Positions 35,398-42,855 of a stretch of 64,000 nt of DNA are shown piece after piece. Position 1 is the first letter of the stretch. Every line of letters begins with the position of its first letter. The notes beneath the pieces are model-generated. The model saw only the letters and a list, made by a program, of their open reading frames with translations, ran no database searches and had not been told where the DNA came from. The translations under genes and the position numbers were made by a program. Source of the DNA: Mycolicibacterium frederiksbergense (GTDB lineage: Bacteria; Actinomycetota; Actinomycetes; Mycobacteriales; Mycobacteriaceae); NCBI RefSeq assembly GCF_012223425.1, contig NZ_CP038799.1, positions 3,704,249-3,768,248 on the forward strand. Reading direction: 5' to 3'.

Positions 35398-36093
35398 GTG
35401 GCTGTGCGCATTCTTGTCGTTGATGACGATCGCGCGGTGCGCGAATCTCTGCGCCGGTCGCTTTCGTTCAATGGATACTCCGTCGAGCTCGCCCAAGATG
35501 GTGTCGAGGCCCTCGAGGCGATCTCCAGTGATCGGCCGGACGCCCTTGTCCTGGACGTGATGATGCCGAGGCTCGACGGCCTCGAAGTGTGTCGGCATCT
35601 CCGCAGTACCGGTGATGATCTGCCGATCCTTGTGCTCACCGCGCGGGATTCGGTCTCCGAGCGGGTGGCCGGCCTGGATGCGGGAGCCGATGACTACCTG
35701 CCCAAGCCCTTCGCGCTGGAGGAACTGCTGGCCCGGATGCGCGCCCTGCTGCGCCGGCGCACCCTTCCGGAGGAGAACGCCGATTCCCGGGCGTTGACCT
35801 TCTCCGATCTGAGCCTGGACCCGGTGACGCGTGAGGTGTCCCGCGGTGAACGGCAGATCAGCCTGACCCGCACCGAGTTCTCGCTGCTGGAAATGCTCAT
35901 CGCCAACCCCCGGCGGGTACTGACCCGCAGCCGCATCCTGGAGGAAGTCTGGGGATTCGACTTCCCGACCTCGGGCAATGCGCTGGAGGTATACGTCGGT
36001 TACCTGCGTCGTAAGACGGAGGCCGAGGGTGAACCGCGGCTCATCCACACCGTGCGCGGGGTGGGTTATGTGCTGCGGGAAACCCCGCCCTGA
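35398..36093 (+). CDS. mprA: Two-component response regulator MprA
   Basis: OmpR-family response regulator of the envelope-stress system MprAB. The receiver domain holds the acidic pocket VVDDD, the phospho-acceptor Asp53 in LVLDVMMPRLDG and Lys in YLPKPF; the C-terminal winged helix reads LTRTEFSLLEMLIANPRRVLTRSRILEEVWGFD and VYVGYLRRK. It is 231 residues from GTG 35398, which GGAGGG precedes at good spacing; a second GTG six bases later gives the M. tuberculosis-like N-terminus. It overlaps mprB by one base. In M. tuberculosis MprA controls its own operon, sigE and pepD. Confidence 0.96.
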   Translation: MAVRILVVDDDRAVRESLRRSLSFNGYSVELAQDGVEALEAISSDRPDALVLDVMMPRLDGLEVCRHLRSTGDDLPILVLTARDSVSERVAGLDAGADDYLPKPFALEELLARMRALLRRRTLPEENADSRALTFSDLSLDPVTREVSRGERQISLTRTEFSLLEMLIANPRRVLTRSRILEEVWGFDFPTSGNALEVYVGYLRRKTEAEGEPRLIHTVRGVGYVLRETPP

Positions 36094-37622
36094 TGCGGCT
36101 GTTCAAGAAGCCGGTGTTCCGATCGGACAGCCAACGCCGGTACACCAGAAACGTCAGCGCGGTCTCGCTGCGCTGGCGGGTGATGTTGCTGGCGATGTCG
36201 ATGGTCGCGATGGTCGTGGTGCTGATGGCGGTCGCCGTGTATGCCGTCGTGTCCCGCTCCGTCTACGACGACATCGACACCCAGCTGCACAGCCGCGCAC
36301 AACTGCTCATCGAGAGCGGGTCGCTGGCCGCGGACCCCGGCAAGGCCATCGAGGGCACCGCCTACTCCGACGTGAACGCCATGTTGGTCAGCCCCGGACG
36401 CTACATCTACACCGCCAATCAGCAGGGCCAGACGTTGCCGCTCGGTGCGCCGGAAAAGGCCGTCGTCCAGGGCGAGCTGCTGATGTCCCTGCGCACCGTC
36501 AACAACCAGCGGGTGCTCGCGGTACATCTCGCCGACGGTAACTCCCTGCTGATTTCCAAGAGTCTGGCGCCCACAATCGCCCTGCTGAACAGACTGGGCA
36601 CCGTGCTGGCCATCGTCGGCGCGTCGGGGATGGCGGTGGCCGCGATAGCCGGCGGGATGGTCGCGCGCGCCGGCCTGCGCCCGGTGGCGCGGTTGACCCA
36701 GGCCGCAGAGCGGGTCGCGCGGACCGACGATCTGCGGCCCATCCCGGTCGTCGGCACCGATGAGCTGGCCCGGCTGACCGACGCCTTCAACATGATGCTG
36801 CGCGCGCTCGCGGAATCCAGGGAGCGCCAGTCCCGGCTGGTGACCGACGCCGGTCACGAATTGCGGACCCCGCTCACCTCGTTGCGCACCAATGTCGAGC
36901 TGCTGATGGCCGCGATGGCGCCCGGCGCACCCCGGCTGCCCGAGGGCGAGATGGTCGAACTGCAGGCCGATGTGATCGCCCAGATCGAGGAATTGTCCAC
37001 ATTGGTGGGCGATCTGGTGGACCTCACCCGCGATGACGCCGGGGTGGTGATCCGGGAGAAGGTCGACCTGTCCGACGTGGTGGATCGCGCGCTGGAGCGA
37101 GTTCGTCGCCGCCGCAACGATATCGACTTCGACGTGAACCTGATCGACTGGCAGGTCGACGGCGATGTCGCCGGACTGTCCAGGGCGGTGCTCAACGTGC
37201 TCGACAATGCCGCCAAGTGGAGCCCGCCCGACAGCACCGTGCTGGTGCGGCTGTGGCAACGCGACGCACTACACGCCGAACTCGTCATCTCCGATATGGG
37301 CCCGGGCATTCCGCCGCAGGAACGTGACCTCGTGTTCGAGCGGTTCTACCGCTCCACATCGGCTCGCGCGATGCCCGGTTCGGGTCTGGGACTGGCGATC
37401 GTCAAACAGGTGGTCCTCAAACACGGTGGGACACTTCAGGTTGACGACACCGTGCCAGGAGGCGAGCCGTCGGGCGCCTCGGTGCGCATCGTGCTGCCGG
37501 GCCGTCGGGTGCTGCCCGAGAGCGCGGCGGCGACCGCGCCGTTCCAGGCGCCGACCGGGATATCGCCGACACGCGGGGACACATCGATGGACGCCACGTC
37601 CGCGGGCGCAGACAATAGGTAG
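36093..37622 (+). CDS. mprB: Sensor histidine kinase MprB
   Basis: Membrane sensor kinase of 509 residues, partner of MprA. The first transmembrane helix is MLLAMSMVAMVVVLMAVAVYAVV (about 30-52), followed by an extracytoplasmic domain of some 110 residues, a second helix near 165-190, and a HAMP region. The H-box is DAGHELRTPLTSLRTN, the N-box LNVLDNAAKWSPP and the G-box GSGLGLAIVKQVV. In M. tuberculosis it senses surfactant and other envelope stress and is held inactive by binding DnaK. The start codon overlaps the mprA stop (TGATG). Confidence 0.96.
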   Translation: MRLFKKPVFRSDSQRRYTRNVSAVSLRWRVMLLAMSMVAMVVVLMAVAVYAVVSRSVYDDIDTQLHSRAQLLIESGSLAADPGKAIEGTAYSDVNAMLVSPGRYIYTANQQGQTLPLGAPEKAVVQGELLMSLRTVNNQRVLAVHLADGNSLLISKSLAPTIALLNRLGTVLAIVGASGMAVAAIAGGMVARAGLRPVARLTQAAERVARTDDLRPIPVVGTDELARLTDAFNMMLRALAESRERQSRLVTDAGHELRTPLTSLRTNVELLMAAMAPGAPRLPEGEMVELQADVIAQIEELSTLVGDLVDLTRDDAGVVIREKVDLSDVVDRALERVRRRRNDIDFDVNLIDWQVDGDVAGLSRAVLNVLDNAAKWSPPDSTVLVRLWQRDALHAELVISDMGPGIPPQERDLVFERFYRSTSARAMPGSGLGLAIVKQVVLKHGGTLQVDDTVPGGEPSGASVRIVLPGRRVLPESAAATAPFQAPTGISPTRGDTSMDATSAGADNR

Positions 37623-37777
37623 CGTCCAGCGGGGGATGACGTGGGGAAATCTTCAGAAATTGATGGGTTCGGCCATGTCATTCTCTAAGTGGATTCTCAG
37701 CCCAGCTCGGCACTGTATGGCTGTCCGATGCGTTGAACAGATAACTGAACCGCTGAAAAGAAAGAGCGCCGAGCGAT

Positions 37778-39049
37778 ATGACGAACGACCCGAGGTATAC
37801 ACCGCCTCCGTCCCAGCCCGGCTATTCCACCCAGCGCAATAGCTATCAGCAGGGCTATCAGCAGCAGCCCTATGACTGGCGTTATGCCCAGCAGCCTCAG
37901 CAGCCGCGGCCGCAGTACGACCCGTATCGCACCACCGGAACCACCGGAAACGGGCCCCAGAAGCGTTCGCGTGCAGGTGCTTTGGTGGCCGGGGCGGCCG
38001 CGATCGCGGTGGTTTCCGCCGCTATCGGTGGCGGGGTGGCCGTGTTGGCTCAGCCCGACCAGCCCTCCACCAGCTTCTCCAGCAGCAGCGGTGCCACGCC
38101 GGGCATGCCGGCGGCGAGCGTGCCGGTGGGCTCAGTGGAGCAGGTCGCCGCGAAGGTGGTGCCCAGCGTCGTCAAGCTGGAGACCAACCTGGGCCGCGCC
38201 TCCGAAGAGGGGTCGGGCATCATCCTGTCCACCGACGGATTGATCCTCACCAACAACCACGTCGTGGCCACCGAGGGCGCCCCCGGGCGGTCGCAGACGA
38301 AGGTGACCTTCGCGGATGGCCGCACCGCGCCGTTCACGGTGGTCGGCACCGATCCCAGCAGCGATATCGCCGTGGTGCGGGCCGAAGGGGTGTCGGATCT
38401 GACGCCGATCGCGCTCGGCTCCTCGGGAGACCTGCGGGTCGGCCAGGACGTCGTCGCCATCGGATCGCCGCTCGGACTGGAGGGCACCGTCACCGTCGGC
38501 ATCGTCAGCGCGCTGAACCGTCCGGTCGCCGCGGGCGGGAACAGCCGCGACCAGAACACAGTGCTGGACGCGATCCAGACCGACGCCGCGATCAACCCCG
38601 GCAACTCCGGTGGCGCGCTGGTCAACATGAACGGTGAGTTGGTCGGCGTGAACTCCGCGATCGCCACCCTGGGCGGTGCTTCCGCGGAGTCCCAGAGCGG
38701 TTCGATCGGCCTCGGCTTCGCCATCCCGGTGGACCAGGCCAAGCGGATCGCCGACGAACTGGTGCAGGGCGGGACCGCATCGCACGCCTCGCTGGGTGTC
38801 CAGGTCGGCAATGACGCATCGGTGGACGGCGCCAAGATCGTCGAGGTCACCGAGGGTGGCGCGGCGGCCGCGGCGGGACTGCCCAGCGGCGTGGTGGTGA
38901 CCAAGGTCGACGGTCGTGTCATCAACAGCGCCGACGCCCTGGTCGCGGCGGTGCGGTCGAAGGCACCCGGGACGAAGGTGACGCTGACCTTTCAGGGATC
39001 CGGCGGACCGGAGACCCTGGACGTGACCTTGGGTAAGGCCCAGCAGTGA
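37778..39049 (+). CDS. pepD: HtrA-like serine protease PepD with PDZ domain
   Basis: Membrane-anchored HtrA/DegP-type protease of 423 residues. A proline/glutamine/tyrosine-rich cytoplasmic N-terminus is followed by one helix near 68-90 (AGALVAGAAAIAVVSAAIGGG). The trypsin-like domain has the triad in ILTNNHVV (His), SSDIAVV (Asp) and NPGNSGGALVN (Ser), and a PDZ domain ends the protein (ASLGVQVGN, VTKVDGRVINSADAL). It degrades or refolds damaged envelope proteins and in M. tuberculosis belongs to the MprAB/SigE network. It lies 155 bases after mprB, a gap that may hold its own stress promoter. Confidence 0.95.
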   Translation: MTNDPRYTPPPSQPGYSTQRNSYQQGYQQQPYDWRYAQQPQQPRPQYDPYRTTGTTGNGPQKRSRAGALVAGAAAIAVVSAAIGGGVAVLAQPDQPSTSFSSSSGATPGMPAASVPVGSVEQVAAKVVPSVVKLETNLGRASEEGSGIILSTDGLILTNNHVVATEGAPGRSQTKVTFADGRTAPFTVVGTDPSSDIAVVRAEGVSDLTPIALGSSGDLRVGQDVVAIGSPLGLEGTVTVGIVSALNRPVAAGGNSRDQNTVLDAIQTDAAINPGNSGGALVNMNGELVGVNSAIATLGGASAESQSGSIGLGFAIPVDQAKRIADELVQGGTASHASLGVQVGNDASVDGAKIVEVTEGGAAAAAGLPSGVVVTKVDGRVINSADALVAAVRSKAPGTKVTLTFQGSGGPETLDVTLGKAQQ

Positions 39050-39111
39050 CCCGCGGACTGGATGTGACCTTGCCTGGGTCCTTGTCGTCGGCCGGATATA
39101 CGGTGACAGGC

Positions 39112-39606
39112 ATGGAACAACCAGGGGAGTTGGTCGGGCGGGCGCTCGTCGTCGTCGTCGACGACCGGACAGCACACGGCGAAGAGGATCACAGTGGACC
39201 GTTGGTCACCGAGCTGCTCGGTGAGAGCGGTTTCCTGGTGGACGGGGTCGTGGTGGTCTCCGCCGACGAGGTGGAGATCCGCAATGCGCTCAACACCGCG
39301 GTCATCGGGGGCGTCGATCTGGTGATCTCGGTCGGCGGCACCGGCGTGAGCCCCCGCGACGTGACCCCGGAGGCCACCGTCGAACTGCTCGACCGTGAGT
39401 TGTTGGGCATCGCCGAGGCTCTGCGCGCGTCCGGGCTCTCCGCAGGCATCGTGGATGCCGGCGTATCGCGTGGCCTGGCCGGCATCTCGGGCAGCACCCT
39501 GGTGGTGAACATCGCCGGCTCCCGCGCCGCGGTGCGGGACGGCATGGCCACCCTCAACCCGTTGGCCGTCCAGGTGATCGGGCAGCTGTCGAGCCTCGAT
39601 ATCTGA
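39112..39606 (+). CDS. moaB2: MoaB-family molybdopterin biosynthesis protein
   Basis: A 164-residue MogA/MoaB-fold protein. The family signatures DDRTAHGEEDHSGPLV and VISVGGTGVSPRDVTPEAT are present; the latter binds molybdopterin, which these enzymes adenylylate before molybdenum insertion. In mycobacteria MoaB2 has also been linked to SigE-dependent stress regulation, which would fit its place directly behind pepD. ATG 39112 is given; GTG 39046, overlapping the pepD stop as GTGA, would add 22 residues and suggests translational coupling, so the start is open. Confidence 0.9.
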   Translation: MEQPGELVGRALVVVVDDRTAHGEEDHSGPLVTELLGESGFLVDGVVVVSADEVEIRNALNTAVIGGVDLVISVGGTGVSPRDVTPEATVELLDRELLGIAEALRASGLSAGIVDAGVSRGLAGISGSTLVVNIAGSRAAVRDGMATLNPLAVQVIGQLSSLDI

Positions 39607-39732
39607 GCGGGAAATGGGTGTCCAGATGGTAACCATGCAGGTCTGCGCACCCTTTTCAAGATCGGCAGGTTACGGACAGGTGAACGGCAGTCACGTGGTA
39701 AATGTGACGTTGGTCACAAGCGGTGCCTCATC

Positions 39733-39891
39733 GTGACCCGGCCGACGCGACCGTCGAAGGATGCAGTTAACGCGATCTTCGGCGAGGAAATGCCGAGCAC
39801 CACTCGCGACGAGCGCGACGGCGACACCCCGGAAGAAAACTACGACCGCGACCGGTGGATCCGGGACAACGTCCCGCCGCACCACGGCTGA
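39733..39891 (+). CDS. Small charged protein of unknown function, 52 residues
   Basis: A short open frame with GTG start at 39733. The product is rich in Asp, Glu and Arg: it begins VTRPTRPSKDAVNAIFGEE, runs through DERDGDTPEENYDRDRW, and ends IRDNVPPHHG. There is no hydrophobic segment, so it should be soluble and cytoplasmic. The codon use is mycobacterial, and the stop lies 14 bases before a strong terminator hairpin, which together argue for a real gene. It follows moaB2 after 126 bases. I believe similar small proteins occur in other mycobacteria but cannot confirm this; function unknown. Confidence 0.6.
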   Translation: MTRPTRPSKDAVNAIFGEEMPSTTRDERDGDTPEENYDRDRWIRDNVPPHHG

Positions 39892-39905
39892 GCAGTAATT
39901 TCCCT

Positions 39906-39942
39906 CTGATCGGCTGGAATCTTCCGGATTCCAGCCGATCAG
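39906..39942 (+). terminator. Rho-independent-type terminator
   Basis: A perfect 16-bp stem (CTGATCGGCTGGAATC and complement) with loop TTCCG, followed by TTCTTTCT. It closes the moaB2/small-protein transcript. Confidence 0.88.
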
Positions 39943-40269
39943 TTCTTTCTGCTCCACGTGCGGGGCAAACTGGCGCGCGCCAAGTTGTCGCGCTGGTCAC
40001 GACACCGTGAATACGTCTGTATGGCCACCCCAGCAAACCTTTAGGGCCTTTCTGGGCAGGCTCGGCTGATCCGTCTTTCGCGTTGCCGGGTTGATGGCGC
40101 ACCGTTATGTTCCTCGTGTCAACGATGAGCAAATCGTAAGAACAGCATGTGGAGTTTCTCATTCGCATCACATGGTGGTCTTGCAAGGTGTGAAGTCTCG
40201 GTTAGGGCCGGGATCCGCATCGACAAACACGGTTGACAGCACACCAACCGTCGGCAGCTAAGGGAGAAC
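39943..40269. other. Non-coding region upstream of the porin gene
   Basis: 327 bases without a supported gene. The stretch is richer in A and T than its neighbours near 40120-40180 and contains a partial palindrome around GGCGCGCGCC at 39969. Related mspA genes are known for distant promoters and long leaders, so this is probably promoter and 5' untranslated DNA; AAGGGAGAA at 40259 is the ribosome site. No promoter boxes could be fixed with confidence. Confidence 0.4.
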
Positions 40270-40923
40270 ATGAAGGTAATCAGTCGGGTGCTGATCGCGA
40301 TGATCGCGGCCATTGCGTCGCTGTTCGTGAGCACGGGCACCTCCAACGCGGGTCTGGACAACGAGCTGAGCCTCGTGGATGGCAAGGACCGGACCCTGAC
40401 CATTCAGCAGTGGGACACCTTCCTCAATGGTGTGTTCCCGCTCGATCGCAACCGCCTCACCCGTGAGTGGTTCCACTCGGGCAAGGCCAAGTACATCGTC
40501 TCGGGTCCGGGCGCTGAGGACTTCGAGGGAGTGTTGGAGTTGGGCTACCAGGTCGGCTTCCCGTGGTCGCTGGGCGTTGGTATCAACTTCAGCTACACCA
40601 CCCCGAACATCGCGCTCGACGCTCAGGACTACGGCTACGTGGGCCCCGGTGGCGTCGACTTCGATTTGATCCCGGGTATCTCGACTCCGCCGCTGTTCCC
40701 CGGCGCCTCGATCAGTGCCGACCTCGGCAACGGTCCCGGTATCCAGGAAGTGGCGACCTTCTCCGCCGATGTCGCAGGTGAGGGCGGCGCAATTGCCGTC
40801 TCCAACGCTCACGGCACCGTCACCGGTGCTGCCGGTGGCGTGCTGTTGCGCCCGTACGCACGCCTGATCGCCGCAGAGGGTGACAGCGTCACCACCTACG
40901 GCGAACCGTGGAACATGAACTGA
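40270..40923 (+). CDS. MspA-family outer-membrane porin
   Basis: Octameric mycomembrane porin for small hydrophilic solutes. A 27-residue signal peptide (hydrophobic core LIAMIAAIASLFV, ending TSNA) precedes the mature start GLDNELSLVDG, the same as in MspA. Conserved stretches include LNGVFPLDRNRLTREWFHSG, GFPWSLGVGINFSYTTPNI and GDSVTTYGEPWNMN at the end. The eyelet loop reads NIALDAQDYGYVGPGG where MspA has NILIDDGDITAPP: by alignment one of two adjacent aspartates is replaced by Ala and the loop is longer. The mature protein is 190 residues against 184 for MspA. Slow-growing pathogens lack this family. Confidence 0.95.
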   Translation: MKVISRVLIAMIAAIASLFVSTGTSNAGLDNELSLVDGKDRTLTIQQWDTFLNGVFPLDRNRLTREWFHSGKAKYIVSGPGAEDFEGVLELGYQVGFPWSLGVGINFSYTTPNIALDAQDYGYVGPGGVDFDLIPGISTPPLFPGASISADLGNGPGIQEVATFSADVAGEGGAIAVSNAHGTVTGAAGGVLLRPYARLIAAEGDSVTTYGEPWNMN

Positions 40924-41081
40924 CAGGTGAGCGGAGACGAGAGCGGACGGCCAGTGGATTTCCATGCAGTCGCCTGCACTCGCGCCGTTGTACCGCGGGA
41001 CGACGAATCTCGTTCTACGCTTATATCAGGAGGGCCCAGGTGGGTCATTCACTTATGACTTCAAGCAGAAAGGAAGTGTCG

Positions 41082-41534
41082 ATGTCGACCGATTTAACTG
41101 GGCGAAGCCGGAACTTCAAGACAATGGGTGCACTCGGACTCGGCTCGGCCGCTCTCGCGACTGCGTTAGTCGGATTAGGTAGCGGCACCGCGAGTGCTGA
41201 TGTGACGGAGACTGCACCCGCGCCGTACGTCACAAGCCGACAAGCGACGATTCTGTCAGAGGGCGCCTTGCGCTATGCCGATTACGGCCAGGCGCGTGGC
41301 TTTCTGGATACCAGGTCCGGTGACAGCGGAATTGTTCACGCGACCGGGGAGGTTGGAAGTCAGCCTACCGCCGTGGGCGGCGACCGAGTGGACACCGTGT
41401 TGGCGCGACCAGGCACAACGTCCGTTCCGTACAACATCTTCAACAATAGGACTGATGGCGTGGGCCCCGCCGGTCAGACTAGCTGGCCGTTCGTTTTTGG
41501 ACCTCCGATCGGAAGTTACGGCGGCATGAACTAG
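41082..41534 (+). CDS. Small secreted protein of unknown function
   Basis: I do not recognise a family. The 150-residue product has a hydrophilic start (MSTDLTGRSRNFKTMG), a hydrophobic core (ALGLGSAALATALVGLG) and a likely signal peptidase site after GTASA, leaving a mature protein of about 110 residues that begins DVTETAPAPYVTSRQ and ends rich in Gly, Pro and aromatic residues (SWPFVFGPPIGSYGGMN). AAGGAAG lies nine bases before the ATG at 41082. It follows the porin gene after 158 bases and precedes a clear hairpin, so it may be co-expressed with the porin and end up in the cell envelope. Confidence 0.7.
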   Translation: MSTDLTGRSRNFKTMGALGLGSAALATALVGLGSGTASADVTETAPAPYVTSRQATILSEGALRYADYGQARGFLDTRSGDSGIVHATGEVGSQPTAVGGDRVDTVLARPGTTSVPYNIFNNRTDGVGPAGQTSWPFVFGPPIGSYGGMN

Positions 41535-41561
41535 GTCAACAGCACAAGCAATGCATCAGCA

Positions 41562-41592
41562 AACGCCCGGCTGGGATCTCCAGCCGGGCGTT
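41562..41592 (+). terminator. Hairpin terminator after the secreted-protein gene
   Basis: A perfect 13-bp stem (AACGCCCGGCTGG and complement) with loop GATCT, 27 bases after the stop codon. There is no T-run beyond TT. It marks the end of the porin block and the start of IS debris. Confidence 0.82.
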
Positions 41593-41828
41593 GTGCGTGC
41601 GACGTGCCGGCCGGTTCAACCGTCGGGAGTGACTCGATCTGGATACTTGGCCATTGACACTGCGCCTTGTAGTCAGATCATTCAACTCTAACGGGTGTTG
41701 GTATAGGCCCCGCGCCTATCCTGATGTGCGATTACAGCGTCTTGCCCATTCCCACCGACGGGCGACCAGGGCGACCAGGCCGTCGACTTCAAGAAAGTCC
41801 CCACCCCGTGCGGTGCGCGAAGCCCAGT

Positions 41829-42020
41829 TAGTTCGTCGAGGATGATCAGATCGACCCGCAGCAGGGATTCGATGATCTTGCCGACGGTGTTGTCGGCAAG
41901 GCCGCGGTAGAGGGTTTCCATGAGGTCAGCGGCGGTGAAGTAGCGCACCTTGTGCCCGGCGTGGATCGCGGCGACTCCCAGGCCGATCAGGGTGTCGGAT
42001 TTGCGGGTGCCGACGGGATT
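41829..42020 (-). pseudogene. IstB ATPase fragment (IS21 family)
   Basis: On the minus strand, about 64 codons match the core of IstB, the transposition helper of IS21 elements: PVGTRKSDTLIGLG (a damaged Walker A; normally PPGTGKS), VAAIHAGHKVRYFTAADL, ETLYRGLADNTVGKIIESLL and DLIILDEL (Walker B). Both ends of the gene are missing; downstream the frame breaks into unrelated sequence. It abuts an IS256 fragment at about 42021, so one element was cut by or joined to another. The 236 bases between this fragment and the hairpin at 41592 show nothing I can identify. Confidence 0.82.
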
Positions 42021-42023
42021 GAG

Positions 42024-42177
42024 TCGTTGAACTACCAGATGCGCAAGGTCATCAAGAATCGCGGCCAGTTCCCCAACGACGCCTCGGTCGTCAATCTGCT
42101 GTGGCTGGCGATCTGCAACATCGAGGACAAACGCGCCGCTGAACGGGCTAAGGAACGCGGCCAGAAACTCCTCCAGG
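42024..42177 (+). pseudogene. IS256-family transposase, C-terminal fragment
   Basis: About 50 codons on the plus strand match the end of mutator-type (IS256) transposases: SLNYQMRKVIKNRGQFPNDA, SVVNLLWLAICNIEDKRAAE, RAKERG. The catalytic part is missing. It is joined head-on to the N-terminal fragment of a similar transposase on the opposite strand, so the original gene has been internally deleted and partly inverted. Confidence 0.8.
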
Positions 42178-42181
42178 CGAG

Positions 42182-42388
42182 CTTGATCAACCGGGTAAGC
42201 AGCCCTCCTTCACCGGTCAGGGCCACCTCGCCGGTGTCGACCTGAGCTAGCAGCTCATCAACAGCACCCGAGGTCCTAAGCGCCTCGGCCATCTCCACTG
42301 TGAACCCCGCCTCAACCAGCGATGAATCCACGTCCTTGCCTGTCGCCACGTCCTGCGATCCTTCCGTAACAGGACTTACACAGACCAT
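42182..42388 (-). pseudogene. IS256-family transposase, N-terminal fragment
   Basis: On the minus strand, about 69 codons resemble the start of an IS256-type transposase (VEMAEALRTSGAVDELLAQ, TGEVALTGEGGLLTRLIK). The alignment stops at LIK, exactly where it meets the inverted C-terminal fragment at 42177. The family call rests mainly on the LTGEGGLLxxLIK motif. Confidence 0.65.
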
Positions 42389-42399
42389 TTGACACGCCC

Positions 42400-42562
42400 G
42401 CGGCGAACGCATCGGGATCTCCTACATCCCACCAGGCACGCCGGGGAACAACGGACACATCGGATCTTTCAACAACGAAAGGAGGGCCTGAACCGCAATC
42501 ATTGGACGAGTCTCCTCGAAGCGAGGGCAGTGATCGAGGACTTCAAAGCCGACCACAACAAC
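42400..42562 (+). pseudogene. IS3-family transposase OrfB, C-terminal fragment
   Basis: End of an integrase-core (DDE) domain: ISYIPPGTPGNNGHIGSFNN, then after a frameshift KEGLNRNHWTSLLEARAVIE DFKADHNN. The catalytic Glu of the usual FIESFNN motif is replaced by Gly (HIGSFNN), so even the intact parent copy may have been dead. The fragment runs directly into the IS right-end repeat at 42563, lacking the last 20 or so residues seen in relatives. Confidence 0.82.
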
Positions 42563-42587
42563 GGGTCTGCTGCACGATCAGGTGACA
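42563..42587 (+). repeat. IS3-type right inverted repeat
   Basis: A 25-base sequence beginning GGGTCTGCTGCACG and ending GGTGACA. It is the exact reverse complement of the repeats at 42590-42614 and 45115-45139. It directly follows the OrfB fragment and ends in CA, as IS3-family right ends do. Only two bases (AC) separate it from the next repeat. Confidence 0.85.
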
Positions 42588-42589
42588 AC

Positions 42590-42614
42590 TGTCACCTGAT
42601 CGTGCAGCAGACCC
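42590..42614 (+). repeat. IS3-type left inverted repeat, orphan copy
   Basis: Begins TGTCACCTGATCG, ends GCAGCAGACCC; identical to 45115-45139 (identity extends to 29 bases when CAAC in front is counted). No transposase follows it. The 241 bases from here to the beta-propeller gene carry no recognisable gene. Confidence 0.85.
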
Positions 42615-42855
42615 GTTGTTGAAGGATGTTGGCCGATGGGCGCTGGCTGGTGCGGCGGGCCAAGTTGTTGTAGCGCTTGGAGCCTTGCTCTGTCGGCCGT
42701 TCGACGTACAGGTGGCAAGTTCGGTCAGTTTCGACGAGCCTGGGAGCTTCCTGTGTGGTAAAAAAAGCTGCTTGCTCTGCTTCGGGGGATAACTGGTGTA
42801 GTGCGGGCTAGCCCTGCTGACAGCTCGCCTGAGCACATCCCAATTTGGAGCACAT

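Noticed and set aside
37680..37700. ATTCTCTA and ATTCTCAG as an MprA box before pepD
   Set aside because: The copies are 13 bp apart, not the 10 bp expected for two 8-bp repeats with a 2-bp gap. Suggestive but not supported.
40233..40238. TTGACA as the porin -35 box
   Set aside because: No -10 box at proper distance, and the ribosome site would fall in the way.
42556..42621. 31-bp perfect inverted repeat read as a transcription terminator
   Set aside because: Its arms equal the single repeat at 45115-45139, which is followed by OrfA codons, and it follows OrfB codons. IS3 ends explain it better.
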